A stretch of DNA of 64,000 nt from Gautieria morchelliformis. Its lineage: Eukaryota > Basidiomycota > Agaricomycetes > Gomphales > Gomphaceae. The stretch spans positions 33,052 to 97,051 of the forward strand of contig WHVA01000437.1 in the NCBI GenBank assembly GCA_015179125.1. Reading direction: 5' to 3'. The notes below the pieces were generated by a model. It did not search any database. It saw only the letters and a program-made list of their open reading frames with translations, and was not told the DNA's origin. Positions 31,996 to 43,552 of this stretch are shown here, one piece after another. Numbering within the stretch: position 1 is the stretch's first letter; the number at the start of each line of letters is the position of its first letter. The position numbers were made by a program, and so were the translations under genes.

Positions 31996-33500
31996 CTACA
32001 TGACGACCGTTCCGTCCAGGATGTTTTCCAATTCAATCTCAAGGTCGCTGTCTAAATCCACGACCACTTCACTTGAACCGGGCACTTTGCCATCGCTGAT
32101 GATCTCAAGCTCAAGTGAAGAAGTGAAGATGATGGGACCTGGTCTCGGGTGAGCAGGTCATTCCTGAGAGCGCATTTTGTAGAGGACAGGAATTATAGGC
32201 AGTAGGAATGGACTTCTTGCTCAAAAGAATAGACTAGAAAACAATTCACTCTCTCAGTGAATTTAGTTGTCACTGTAAATATATTATACACTACCTAGAA
32301 AACAATTCACTATAGAGGATTTCTAGGTTAATAAATCGAAAGAATGCTAGACTAATTTACTTGCCTCTCTCAGTGAATTTAGTTGTCACTGAGAGAGGGG
32401 GAAACTGTTTCACTGCGCATGTACTACTACCCGGCCCTTTAGCGCCCAAGAGCTCGCGCGTCGAAGTCATTTCAGACTCCGCTGGGTGCAGCCGCTTGTG
32501 AAAGTAGGAATAACAAGATGAAATGGAGAGATAGGGAGTGAGTGGAAAATTTCGAAAATAACCAGAGAAATGGATGCATGATACAAGAACAACATGAGAA
32601 GAAATTGAGAAAGCACACAACAAATTGGATATATTATGCTTGATTTTGGTGCAGGAGCATCAATGCACCCAACACATTTAACGACCTGTAAAGCCTCCAC
32701 AAGATCCACCTTCAATTGGTTGCGTCGTTTACTGATGGTGATGCCCGAGCTTGAAAACGCTCGTTCACTAGACACCGAGGACGCCATCATGGGTAAGTAG
32801 TCGAAGGCGAGTGATGCCCAGATGGGGTAGAGTCGTTCATGGACTCCTCATGCATTGACTGCACGTGGCGACGCAGTGTAGAGACATCATGAATGAAAGT
32901 TATTTTCTGCCGGCTATGCTTGCTAGTTCTAAAGTCAGTGATCGTGGTGTCTCTGGGTGGGGCTGTTCAGACGCATCAGCACAACTTGCAATCCATTACC
33001 TTTTTCCCCATTTGCTCACACAGATTGTCAAAAAAAACTGTATGTCTACAGTACGCTCTTTATTCTTCTTGGCGCCTGCCTCGGGTAGATCCTCTATTCC
33101 ATCAAGATCTTTGAGCCAGCCTTCCGGGTGTGCCTCGTCATGAATAAGTGTGGTGGGCGGTAAGTCAGGGACATCTGTATCTTATCAGTACCCAATATAT
33201 CAATGATGTGAATACACAATACGCACCAGGCACATCCTCGATCGCAACATCCCTTTTTTTTTCCTTTACCACTTGACTTGCTCCCTGGATTTTTTGGCAA
33301 GTGCTTTTGTTTCTTGTTCTTCGGTGGTTCTTGCTCAACGTCACCTGACCTTTTGTTGATATGTTTGGCTGGCCTGGCACCTTCGCTACGTTACTGGGAT
33401 CGAGAAGCACCGCACTTGGCTTAACCACTTGGCCTGAACTGCTTTTAATTGGTGCAGGATCAACCTCGTCATCGGTGCTATCTATGACCATGGGACACAT
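31996..33500 (-). pseudogene. hAT transposase remnant (BED finger and hATC domain only)
   Basis: 5' part near 33500 (MVIDSTDDEVDPAPIKSSSG, then a basic region), an about 50-nt intron (GTGCGT...ATACAG, near 33180-33230), then DIQFFLTICVSKWGKR and STLRRHVQSMHEES, a BED-type zinc-finger end. The sequence then jumps (near 32840) to LYPIWASLAFDYLPMMASSV, SSERAFSSSGITISKRRNQL and VDLVEALQVVK, the C-terminal hAT dimerisation domain. The catalytic core between them is missing. Coding continues beyond the solo LTR with LRNDLLTRDQV and an acidic tail ending at a TAG at 31996-31998. Stops and frameshifts are present. Confidence 0.83.
32178..32674 (-). mobile_element. Solo copia LTR inside the hAT element
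   Basis: 497 bp, reverse orientation, nearly the same as the LTRs of the copia element at 43057-48303. Flanked by perfect 5-bp duplications CATTT (32173-32177 and 32675-32679). It splits the hAT transposase dimerisation domain. Confidence 0.92.
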
Positions 33501-33810
33501 TGGAGGATGGGTGTGGTGGAGGAAAGCAAAAAAATTAGTGTATTAGGATTTGGGTACCCGGTAGATACTTTTTTGGTAGATAGAGTACATATGTATCTAG
33601 TTTTGGATGACGATCCTCAATGGCGGCAACAATTGAGGTTCCCACCCAAAAGCCTCGGGCTTAAGGGCCGGGCTCGGGCTTCCCAGATCTCAAGCCTGGC
33701 CCTTGCAGTGGGCTTTTTGAGGCTTGGGCCGGGCTCGGCTCGGGCTTTCCAGGGCCAGGCTCAGGCTCAGCCCGGGCTTAAGCCCAACCCGGGAGACCAC
33801 TAAATGCTCA

Positions 33811-34059
33811 TTTCACAATCCAATGCGCTCACAATCCAATGTGCTCCATCGCATAGTAGTGTCACCCACTGCAACACAATGCAGCACACTGGCAACAAAC
33901 CAAATATATACAATGTTATACATTGCACCACACTATCAATCATTTCCATCTCCAAATCCAATGTGCTTCATTGCACACTGAAAACATAATGCATTCCAAT
34001 GTGATGCAATGCAAAACAATACAATGAAAACATAATGTATTCCAGTGTTCTCTGGGCAG
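33811..34059. repeat. Low-complexity CAATG-rich sequence
   Basis: Many short units such as TCCAATGTGCT and GCAATGCA, including a 14-bp unit GAAAACATAATG(C/T)A twice. No coding potential. Confidence 0.55.
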
Positions 34060-34064
34060 TCCCT

Positions 34065-35094
34065 TGTCATGACCTGTCTATTTCTCTTACCCCACTGCCT
34101 CTATGTTCCCCTTCGTAACTCCCTAGCATCTTCACCAGAGTTCGCCGCACCCTCCGACCACTCCTCCTCTACGTCCACTCTACTCGCTGTTCACCCCATT
34201 CTCCGAACTGCTATTCGCTGCTCATGCATTTCACCAGCAGGCACGCCATCAAATACGATCGATACCATTTACCCGGCATGATGGTTCATCACTAACCCCA
34301 TCATCTTTTTAATCCAACCCCTTTGGGTGTTAGTATGGCCAAAGTGTGTTCACGGGACGTCCCTTCCGTAGGTCGTGCGGGATCAACCCAGCAGATGAAG
34401 AGTCCGTGCAGGGTAGCATGTATGCGGGTCCCAAGACATGGTTTTGTACATAAGTGCCTTCGCCACCGTTACTCTCCGTCGTTTCATGTTCGCACTCTTC
34501 CCTCACTCTATTGTATGTTTATTCCATCTACCTGGTATCATGACTGCCCACCCCTATCCAACCCTGACTCACGATGGCCTCTTTCCTATTCGCTGATGCC
34601 TTACGAGCATTTGATATAAGTAGTTTACATTCGCATGTACGTTCCTCAGTTCAATTATCATACGTCGTCCATCTTGTGCAAACTTGACCTTGCTGTGATC
34701 ATCGTCTTGAGCCTTCTCCTGGAGATTCCTATCTTCAACCAGAAGAGGACTTAGGCATCACTGGTGAGTTCTCATACTTCATCTTCGTTACCTTAGCCTT
34801 CAAACTATTTTCTGTGCTGTCGGTGAAGGGCTCTGAAGGAGCACCTTTGCCGGTGAAGGGATTGTCGCTACTTAGACAACCCTTCCGTGAGACCTTGCAC
34901 GTTACATCGTCAAGTGCCACGGGCTATTTTGCTACGACTGTAGATAGGGCGAGCTCCGCTCGGGCAGCCCTATTATCTTGTGAACATTTATTGGTTCACC
35001 TATTCGCCGAACGGCATACTTATTCGCACAAGTTATTCGGGCAGTTGCTGTGTTACTAATACATGATATTAACGCCTAAAAACCAATCTTGACA
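34065..35094 (+). repeat. 5' LTR of gypsy element 3 (family B1)
   Basis: 1030 bp, TGTCATGACCTG...AATCTTGACA. TATA-like GATATAAGTAG near 34611. Matches the split 3' LTR that starts at 41819; more distantly related to the family B2 LTRs at 40709 and 51599. Confidence 0.9.
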
Positions 35095-35326
35095 ACTAAC
35101 AGCTACAGTCAAAGCATTCATTCCATTCATCACCTTTTTTTTACATGCACTCCACACCACATCTATTCGGGACAGCCTCACCGTTTCGAAGGTCACCTCC
35201 CCCCACACCGAAGATTTTCTCAGACTCCTGCCCCACTCAGCGGGCCTGACCTATTCCCTTCGTGGGACAACCCCCCTTTCAACACCCCTCTCTACAGATT
35301 CCTGCCTCACCTGGCAGGCCTGAGCC

Positions 35327-36360
35327 TTGTTTATTCACGGACAGCCTTACCCCTTCATGGGTCGCCCTTCCCCGTACCAATCCTTCACACAGCTTTCTGC
35401 CCTACTTGGCGGACCTGGGCCTTCTCTCCCATTAGACTCTGACTCGTTTTCCACAACTCTTACCCATACCTGTTTTACCCCTCCAAATAACAACCCTATC
35501 AACTCTGTACCACCAACGTGTTTATTGGCCTCTATTAGCTCCCATTCTGACTCATCCTTCATCATCCATGTACACCCTCCCGGTCTCTCTAACTCGATTC
35601 CTACTCTCATCGACTCTGGCGCTACTTCCAATTTCATTGATAGCTCTTTTTCCTCCCATCCTGGTTTCATATGTACATCGCTCTCTCCCTTTTCGATGGG
35701 AAGCCAGCCACTGCTGGTTTCATTCACGAATACCTAGATACTAGTCTCACTTTCAGCGACTCCTCTTTGCAGGACATTTTGCTACTTGTCACAAAGTTAC
35801 ACCCTTCGGCCGCAATCGTTCTCGGGTTTCTGTGGCTTCGCTCTACGAAACCCACTATCGATTGGGGCTCCCTCTCAATCAGCTTTCCTTCCAGCACTGA
35901 TTCCATGCTCCCACGTATGACGGTCGCTATGGCCTGTACAATGATTTCCCCGCCGGCTATCTTCGACAGTATCCCCGAACTCCACACTGTGTCGATGACT
36001 TCGCCACCGCCAGTTCCTGGTTCGCATTCGTCCCCGCCATCCTTGGGTTACGTCCCGAACGTGGCGATCGGACCACCTTCCCATGTCCCGGTCCTTCTAC
36101 CAGACATCACTTCTTCGCCCACTCCTATTCCGAATCTTTCTGGTTACGAACAGATGTTCGACGTGGATGGCGAACCCTTACTTCTCTCAACCAAGCCGAT
36201 CAAGAATCACTCCTCTGAGTCCTCTATATCACTTCCTAACAATCTCATCCGTCCATTTTCAGTCATGAAAGAATGCATAATAGAAACCAAACCTATTCGA
36301 CCAAAACAGAGCCCGTTCCAACTCATTCTCGCCCCTGTACACCATGTACAGGATCACTGA
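35327..36360 (+). pseudogene. Gypsy element 3: aspartic protease region
   Basis: Retropepsin site PTLIDSGATSNFIDSS near 35605, then, after a frame change near 35680, LSLFDGKPATAGFIHEYLD and IVLGFLWLRSTKPTIDW. A proline/serine-rich linker follows to 36360. No Gag domain with zinc knuckle is visible between the 5' LTR and this region, so gag is missing or unrecognisable. Confidence 0.75.
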
Positions 36361-36442
36361 CCGATGACCACCTCCCATTCCATTCTTCACCCCTGACTCA
36401 CCTCCAATAAAGAGGGCAACACCGCATATAAGCCTAATCAGT

Positions 36443-37910
36443 GTGTCCACCTTCAAGCTAATCATGAAACTCGGCGAAGAAGAAACCTTCATGTTAAACA
36501 TGCACCCTACCATCCCTGAACCGACTTCGCTTCGCACTGTAGGCAACACCCCAGCCCCAACAACACTCCTCCACGAGAAACCCCTACCGAAGGACGAGTT
36601 AGACATGTTCAGGGCTGTGGTACCAGAGGAGTACCATGACTTCTTCGATATCCTTTCGCGTGCTAAAGCCAAAGACTTGCCCCCACATCGTTCCTATGGT
36701 CACACCATCGAGATCGAGAACGATGGCACACCACCTCACAGTCCCATATACCCACTCTTGAACAGGAATTAGAAGCGCTCCGCGAATATCTCGACGACAT
36801 GCTTGGCAAGGGATTTATCCGCTCCTCCCAATCACCTGGTGGCGCCCCTGTTGTGTTCACGAAAAAGAAGGATGGTACACTGCGAATGTGTGTGGACTAT
36901 CGAAGGTTGAATCGTATCACGCGAAAGAACAAGTACCCTATCCCACTGATTCCAAGTCTTATTGACCAACTCAAAAGCGCGAACGTCTATACCAAATTCG
37001 ACCTTCGCGCCGGGTTCAATAATGTTCGGATCGCCTCTGGACAAGAGTGGAAGACAGCCTTCCAACTTGATATGGGTCCTTCGAATATCTCATCATGCCG
37101 TTCGGGTTAACGAACGCTCCGGTGACGTTCCAGCACTTCATGAATGATATCTTCCAAGACATAGCTGACGTCTTCGTTGTAGTATACCTCGACGACATCC
37201 TTATCTTCTCCAAAAACAGGAAGGATCACTTGGAACATGTCCGAATGGTCCTCGCCCTTCTTCGGAAGCACAACTTCTTCATAAAGCCAGAGAAGTGCCT
37301 CTTCCATTAGAACTGGGTTGAGTTTCTCGGATTTATCATCTCTCCTGCTGGGGTCTCCATGGACATCGAAAAGACAGCTGCAATCACAAAGTGGCCTGTA
37401 CCGACGAACGTTTGCGAAGTCCAATCGTTCCTAGGCTTTGCGAACTTCTACAGAAGATTCATCATTTCGTTCTCAGACATTTTCCTGCCACTCACTCGCC
37501 TGGATACTCCATGTACCTGGGACGCAAAGGAGCAGGAGGCTTTCGAAGCACCCAAAGCCACGTTCTCACAGGCCCCAGTCCTCATCCACTTCAACCCGAG
37601 TAACCCGATCGCCATCAAAACAGACGGCTCCGACTACGCCATCACCACCATCATCTCCCAGATCACCCCCTCCGATGGTGATATCCACCCGATCGCCTTC
37701 TATTCGCAAGGAATGGCACCTGCCGAAATGAACTATGAGATCTATGACAAGGAGCTACTCGCCATCTTTTGTGCCTTCAAGCAGCTGACCTGACGACAGG
37801 TTCGATGGTCCGAACACCTGTCAGGGTTTAACTACATCATTCGCTACCGAGCTGGGCGACTTGGCACAGAGCCGGATGCATTGACCCGTCGGGGAGACGT
37901 GTACCCTAAA
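36443..37910 (+). pseudogene. Gypsy element 3: reverse transcriptase and RNase H
   Basis: VVPEEYHDFFDILSRAKAKD, MLGKGFIRSSQSPGGAPVVF, TLRMCVDYRRLNRIT, FDLRAGFNNVRI, MPFGLTNAPVTFQHFMND and VVYLDDILIFSKN: the YLDD catalytic box is intact. The thumb (FLGFANFYRRFIISFSD) and RNase H (IKTDGSDYAITTIIS, MNYEIYDKELLAIFCAF) follow. A TGA after KQLT and a missing segment near 37790 remove part of RNase H before RWSEHLSGFNYIIRYRAGR. Stops at 36770 and 37308 and a frameshift near 37085. Confidence 0.85.
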
Positions 37911-39482
37911 GGGGGGGATGGTGCTTACGCATTGACGAATCCCCACAACTTCCAGTCGATGTTTAAAACCAGGCAACTCATTCGCGCCATCATCCTTGAC
38001 TCTGCATCACTGTTGACATCCATCCAACAGGGCCAGTTGACTGATCCCTTGTCCTCAGCCCACATCACCCGTCTTCAGTCTCAGTTGATGGTGGTCCCCC
38101 TTCCAAATGTGAAGCCAGACCCTTGGTCACTTGGAGAGGATGGCAAAACACTGTTATACAAACAGAGAACATATGTCCCTGATCATAATGATATTCGCTT
38201 GGACATCCTTCACTCGCTGCATGATCATCAGTTAGAAGGCCACCCAGGGATCAGCAAAACGATGAAGAACATTTGGAGACAGTATCATTGGCCGAACATG
38301 TCCACCTTCGTCACCAACTATATCGGCTCCTGTTCCAAGTGTCGCCACGCTAAATCCATTCATCACAAACCCTTCGGTCCGCTTCGTTTTCTGCCCATCA
38401 GCCAACAACCTTGGGATTCAATCTCCGTGGACTTCATCGAGGGACTCCCACCATTGGATGGACACGATATGATCCTCATCATTATTGACAGGCTAACAAA
38501 GATGGCCCTGTTCATTCCGACATTCTCAGACATCGCTTCAGGGGACATCACCATGCTCTTCCTTCGCCACGTATTCACTAAACACGGTAGCCCCAGCCAC
38601 ATCATCTCCGATTGAGGGAAGCATTTCACATCTCGATTTTGGACCTCTCTCTGCAAAATCCTCGGCATCAAAGGCAATCTTTCTATAGCCTACCACCCCC
38701 AAACCGATGGACAGACCAAACGAGTAAACCAGATCCTCGAGCAGTATCTCCGAGTCTATATCAACTACCAGCAGGACGATTGGGTCAACCTTTTGCCTCT
38801 CGCCGAATTCGCCTACAACAACACAGCCCATTCAGCGACCCAGGTCACACCCTTCTTTGCCAACAAGGGTTTCCATCCAAAGCCCGAAGTATCGCTCACT
38901 TAGGTTGCTTCCGAGGACGCATATCACCAGTTGGCAGATCTCAAGGACCTTCACCAATACCTTTGAGATCAAATCAAGAAATCAATTATCCAGTACACTT
39001 CGGCCACAACCAGTCGCCGCATTCCGATCCCTGAGTTTCAGGTCGACGACAGAGTATGGCTCGACTTGCGAAATATTCGCACAAAATGACCTTCGAAGAA
39101 ACTCAACCACCGAAGACTTGGCCCATATCCTATCACGGCTAAAATATCTTCTCATGCATTTCGCTTAGGCTTACCATTGGACCTTCACCAGATCCACCCT
39201 GTGTTTCATGTATCCCTTCTCGAACCCGCCACGACATCTACCATCCCAGGTCGACATGCAGACCCCCCACCTCCTATCGAAATTGACTCCACCGATGAGG
39301 ACGAGATCACGAAAATCCTCGATAGTCGCATTCACTGAAAGCGATTGGAATACCTAGTAGAGTGGAAGGGATCCAAACACACTCCCGACACTACGTCTTG
39401 GGAACCCTCTTCGAATGTTACTAATTCTTCTCGCAGACTCGCCGAATTTCATGCGAAGTACCCCCAGAAACCCAAGGCTTAG
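37881..39482 (+). pseudogene. Gypsy element 3: integrase and chromodomain
   Basis: HHCC region (LHDHQLEGHPGI, then CSKCRHAK), SVDFIEGLPPLDGHDM, then SPSHIISD-stop-GKHFTSRFW where DRG is expected (TGA for an arginine codon, 38613-38615), AYHPQTDGQTKRVNQILEQY and LPLAEFAYNNTAHSATQ. Further TGA/TAG codons interrupt it. It ends with HPVFHVSLLEP and a chromodomain (DEITKILDSRI-stop, LEYLVEWKGS, TTSWEP) and a TAG at 39480-39482. Confidence 0.85.
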
Positions 39483-39585
39483 ACGTTTACCAAACCCCAA
39501 GAAAACGATACTCTGTTCACATTCTACCTATAGATTCAACTCCCTTAATCAATCTCCTCTCAATCCTCACCCAACTCCCTTTGAC

Positions 39586-40310
39586 TCATTCTACTCTTGC
39601 AACCGACGCCTCGTCAGACACTCCGATCTCCCCATCAACCTCTTCACTCCCCCCTCGATGCCTAGTGAGAGTACCCAAGGGCTGTGCATCATGCTTAGCC
39701 ATCGTCTTGACCATACCCCTCGCTACCCACGCCCTCTTGCCTTCCCCATCAGGAGCGAAGCAGATGCGCAGTCGCCTCACTGTAACAGGCTCTGCAGCTT
39801 TCGCCGACCCAGGCATACCCCCGGCCAACTGTGAACCAGAACGGGGACTTCGCCGAATATATCACCGAGTTAGCATAGTCATCACAGGAATACATGAGAA
39901 AACCATACCTTCCAGGTCCTTCCTAGTCACCTCCCTTCCTTCGCACCCCTTCGATGTCAGCGTAAAGAACGGAGCCGGAGTCGAATCGATATCCGCTTCT
40001 GCAGGTACCGGTTCCAATGTCGATGGTGACCTTTCCAACCACACCCTCACTTTCTGGATCTCCTTCGCCAGCTCGTCTACTTCGGACGGTCTTTCGAACG
40101 TTTGGTCGACCACCTCCTCGGCCTGCAGCATTTTCCGAAGCTCCTCCTAGACCTCATCATTGAGCGAATGAAAGCTAATAAAAGAAAGAGCGGTACTCAC
40201 TTGAACTCCTGCCGCATCGACCAACCACTGCTCCACATCCCCACGCGACTCTCCCTGAAGCTCCGGCCTAACCCTCGACACGATCTGTGATTGATCGAGG
40301 AGAACTGAGT
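39586..40310 (-). pseudogene. Antisense spliced ORF in gypsy element 3
   Basis: Opposite to pol, between the chromodomain and the next purine tract/LTR, the same place as the antisense gene of element 2. Readable parts: LDQSQIVSRVRPELQGESRG and VEQWLVDAAGVQ (about 40300-40202) with a donor GTGAGT; EELRKMLQAEEVVDQTFERP through REVTRKDLE (about 40150-39909); a 61-nt intron (39848-39908; GTATGG...TATGCTAAC...GCGAAG); then PGSAKAAEPVTVRRLRICFA onward. A clear Cys cluster is not visible in any frame. It is degraded. Function unknown. Confidence 0.5.
39848..39908 (-). other. Predicted intron of the antisense ORF in element 3
   Basis: 61 nt with donor GTATGG, the near-ideal branch site TATGCTAAC and acceptor GAAG. 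Such signals on the minus strand support transcription opposite to pol. Confidence 0.6.
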
Positions 40311-40454
40311 ACCCAGGTTTCATCATAGGGGCAGTACGCTTGGCTGGGGTGCTTAGATGGGTCCCATAGCCCCTTTCCGCGCCGCGTTTTTAAACAGAAA
40401 AAGAAGTCGTGCACAGGCCACGCAGCTACGCAGGGCCCAGACTTCAGAGATCCC

Positions 40455-40708
40455 ATCGGGGGACCCATTGTCATGACGCGTTTATTTCCCATACTCAGAT
40501 GCTCAGTCTTCCTATTTTCTCACTCCACCTTCGTGTTCATTCCGATCGCCATTGCCATGTTCGGCAACCAATTCTCGCTGTTCGCGCCAATTACCATAGC
40601 CACGCCGTCAAACGCACGATCGACGTCTTTGGACTGACTCGGCAGTCATCGCTGGATCTACCACCTCCTCTGCGCAACCCTCTTCCGATGGCGTTCTGGT
40701 AATTGGAT
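40455..40708 (+). repeat. Purine tract and truncated family B LTR start
   Basis: ATCGGGGGACCCA precedes TGTCATGACGCGTTTATTTC at 40469; the LTR sequence continues for 240 bp and is cut by a complete family B2 LTR at 40709. It looks like the 3' LTR of the pol-bearing element. Confidence 0.65.
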
Positions 40709-41742
40709 TGTCATGACCTGTGTATTTCCTGCACCTTGTTATCCCCATTTCCCCTTTCGCTACTCCTCCTCCGTGTTCGCTCGTCATGGCCCTCCACCTC
40801 GACCACTCCTGCCCTATGTCATCTCCGCTGGCCCTTCCTCACATTTCGCTGAACGACCATTCGCTGCTTGCATCATTCGCCAACAGGCACACCATCAAAC
40901 CACGATCGACATCCCGATCTGGCAGAATGGCTCGTCAGTAACTCCATCAGCTTCTCGATCCAACCCCTTTTGGTGTTCATATGATCAGGGTGCGTTCGTG
41001 GGACGTCCTACCCGTGGGTCGTGTGGGATCAACCCAGTAGATGAAGAACCCGTGCAGGGCAGGGTATATGTGGGCCCCAAGACATGATTTCATACATAGG
41101 TGTCTTCGCCACCTTCACCCTCCGTCGTTTCATATTCTCCCTCTTCTCTCATTCTATTGTATGTTTATTTCATCTATGTTGTATCATGACTGCGCACCCC
41201 TATCCAACCCTGACTCACAACGGCCTCTTTCCTATTCACTGATACCTTACGAGCATTCGATATAAGTAGTTTACATTCACATGTATATTCCCCAGTTCAA
41301 TTATCATACGTCGTTCATCTTGTGCAGCTTTGACCTTGCCGTGGTCATCGTCTTAAGCCTTCTCTTGGAGATTTCCATCTTCGACTAGCAGAGGACTTAG
41401 GCATCACTGGTGAGTTCTCATACCTCATCCTCGTTACCTTAGCCTCCGAACCATTTTCTGTGCTGTTGGCGAAGGGCTCCAAAGGAGCACCTTCGCCAGC
41501 GAAGGGATTATTGAGACTTAGACAGCCCTTCCGTGAGACCTTGCACGTTACATCGTCAAGAGCCACGGGCTATTTCGCTACGACTGTAGATAGGGTGAGC
41601 CCCGTTTAGGAAAACCCTCTTACCTTGTGAACATTCATTGGTTCACCTATTCGCCGAACGGCATACTTATTCGCACAAGTTATTCGGGCATTCGCTGTGT
41701 TCACTAATACACGATATTAACGCCTGAAAACCAATCTTGACA
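40709..41742 (+). mobile_element. LTR, family B2
   Basis: 1034 bp, TGTCATGACCTGTG...CTTGACA, closer to the solo LTR at 51599-52608 than to the flanking B1 LTRs. No matching 5-bp duplication (TGGAT on the left, CCCAT on the right), so it may have arisen by recombination rather than simple insertion. Confidence 0.75.
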
Positions 41743-41818
41743 CCCATTATGTCTTTAACAGTTCCGCCCCACCATAGGATGCAGCGTCGTTGGACTCCGA
41801 AGCTAGGAGGGGGGTACT
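41743..41818 (+). other. Short internal tail with polypurine tract before the B1 3' LTR
   Basis: Ends AGGAGGGGGGTAC directly before TGTCATGACCTG at 41819, a typical plus-strand primer site of a gypsy element. Confidence 0.75.
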
Positions 41819-42234
41819 GTCATGACCTGTCTATTTCTCTTACCCCACTGCCTCTATGTTCCCCTCGTCACTCCCTAGCATCTTCGCCAGAGTTCGCCGC
41901 ACCCTCCGACCACTCCTCCTCTACGTCCACTCTACTCACTGTTCGCCCCATTCTCTGAACCGCTATTCGCTGCTCACGCATTTCGCCAGCAGGCACGCCA
42001 TCAAATATGATTGATACCATTTACCCGGCATGATGGTTCATCACTAACCCCATCATCTTCTTAATCCAACCCCTTTGGGTGTTAGTATGGCCAAAGTGTG
42101 TTCACGGGACGTCTCTTCCGTAGGTCGTACGGGATCAACCCAGCAGACGAAGAGTCCGTGCAGGGTAGCATGTATGCGGGTCCCAAGACATGGTTTTGTA
42201 CATAAGTGCCTTCGCCACCTTTACTCTCCGTTGT

Positions 42235-42785
42235 TGTTACGGTACGATCCGTCGTAAGGTTGACCGCGGTCAGGGGCGAAACCCGAGGGAAGGTCCGAGG
42301 TTACGGGGCGAGGTTTGGATGGGGAAGTCGGAGAGGGACTAGGCTTCAGCTTATGTGCTGCGCCGACCCTACACACGAGTCCCAACTTCAGAGGCAAACG
42401 AATAAGAGGTGAGGTATTGGATTAAGAGGCGAGGCTTAGAAACTAGCTAGGGATCGAAGTTATACGATAGTTGATTTTCAGACTGAGGAGTAGGAATGCA
42501 TACAGGGGGGTTTATATACGAGGCGAGGGTACGAGTCAGGGGCGAACATATTAGTGGAGATCAGGGCGAGGTCAGGGCGAGGTAATATATGAATGATGCG
42601 TGATGGAGCGGAATCAGTAACTAAGGGGATACGGGCATGGGATCAAGGTCAGATATGAGCTCTAGCTCTAGCTCGGGCTCGGGCGCAGGATAAGAATCAT
42701 ATGTACTCGGGCACAAGTATCACAAGGCTCGGGCTCGGAAGAAAGTTATACCGGTAAGTAACCGGTCAAAGGCCGGGTTCTTACA
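42235..42785 (-). mobile_element. Solo LTR, family A, inside the B1 3' LTR
   Basis: 551 bp, TGTTACGGTAC...GTTCTTACA. Flanks GTTGT (42230-42234) and GTCGT (42786-42790). The intact homologous site in the 5' LTR (near 34478) reads CTCCGTCGTTTCATG, confirming the insertion point and the duplication. Confidence 0.92.
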
Positions 42786-43056
42786 GTCGTTTCATGTTCG
42801 CACTCTTCCCTCACATATTGTATGTTTATTCCATCTACCTAGTATCATGACTGCCCACCCCTATCCAACCCTGACTCACGACGGCCTCTGTCCTATTCGC
42901 TGATGCCTTACGAGCATTCGATATAAGTAGTTTACATTCGCATGTATATTCTCCAGTTCAATTATCATACGTCGTCCATCTTGTGCAAACTTGACCTCAC
43001 TGTGATCATCGTTTTGAGCCTTCTCCTGGAGATTCCTATCTTCAACCAGAAGAGGA

Positions 43057-43552
43057 TGTTGGTGCATTTATGCTCCTGCACCAAAATCAAGCATAATATA
43101 TCCAATTTGTTGTGTGGTTTCTCAATTTCTTCTCATTTTGTTCTTGTATTATGCATCCATTTCTCTGGTTATTTTCGAAATTTTCCACTCACTCCCTGTC
43201 TCTCTATTTCATCTTGTTATTCCTACTTTCACAAGCGGCTGCACCCAGCGGAGTCTGAAATGACTTCGACGCGCGAGCTCTTGGGCGCTAAAGGGCCGGG
43301 TAGTAGTACATGCGCAGTGAAACAGTTTCCCCCTCTCTCAGTGACAACTAAATTCACTGAGAGAGGCAAGTAAATTAGTCTAGCATTCTTTCGATTTATT
43401 AACCTAGAAATCCTCTGTAGTGAATTGTTTTCTAGGTAGTGTATAATATATTTACAGTGACAACTAAATTCACTGAGAGAGTGAATTGTTTTCTAGTCTA
43501 TTCTTTTGAGCAAGAAGTCCATTCCTACTGCCTATAATTCCTGTCCTCTACA
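43057..43552 (+). repeat. Copia 5' LTR
   Basis: 496 bp, TGTTGGTGCATTT...CTCTACA. Contains a perfect 12-bp inverted repeat at 43333-43365 (CTCTCTCAGTGA, 9-bp loop, TCACTGAGAGAG), part of which is repeated about 100 bp later. Confidence 0.93.

Larger units (their letters stand above)
31853..33802 (-). mobile_element. hAT transposon, internally deleted, with 8-bp TSD
   Basis: Left end TAGTGTTCTCCGGGCTCGGG (31853) and right end, reverse complemented, TAGTGGTCTCCCGGGTTGGG (33802) form imperfect terminal inverted repeats. Both ends continue into GC-rich subterminal repeats of the GGGCTCGGGC type. Flanks are AATGCTCC (31845-31852) and AATGCTCA (33803-33810), an 8-bp duplication with one mismatch, the size typical of hAT. 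It contains a transposase remnant and a later solo copia LTR. Without that LTR it is about 1.45 kb, too short for a full transposase. Confidence 0.85.

Noticed and set aside
33640-33800. GC-rich repeat as telomeric or rDNA-like sequence
   Set aside because: It is the subterminal repeat of the hAT element and is mirrored at its left end.
39581-40150. 189-codon plus-strand ORF in element 3
   Set aside because: Serine/threonine-rich and without motifs; the minus-strand reading has splice signals and a more protein-like composition.
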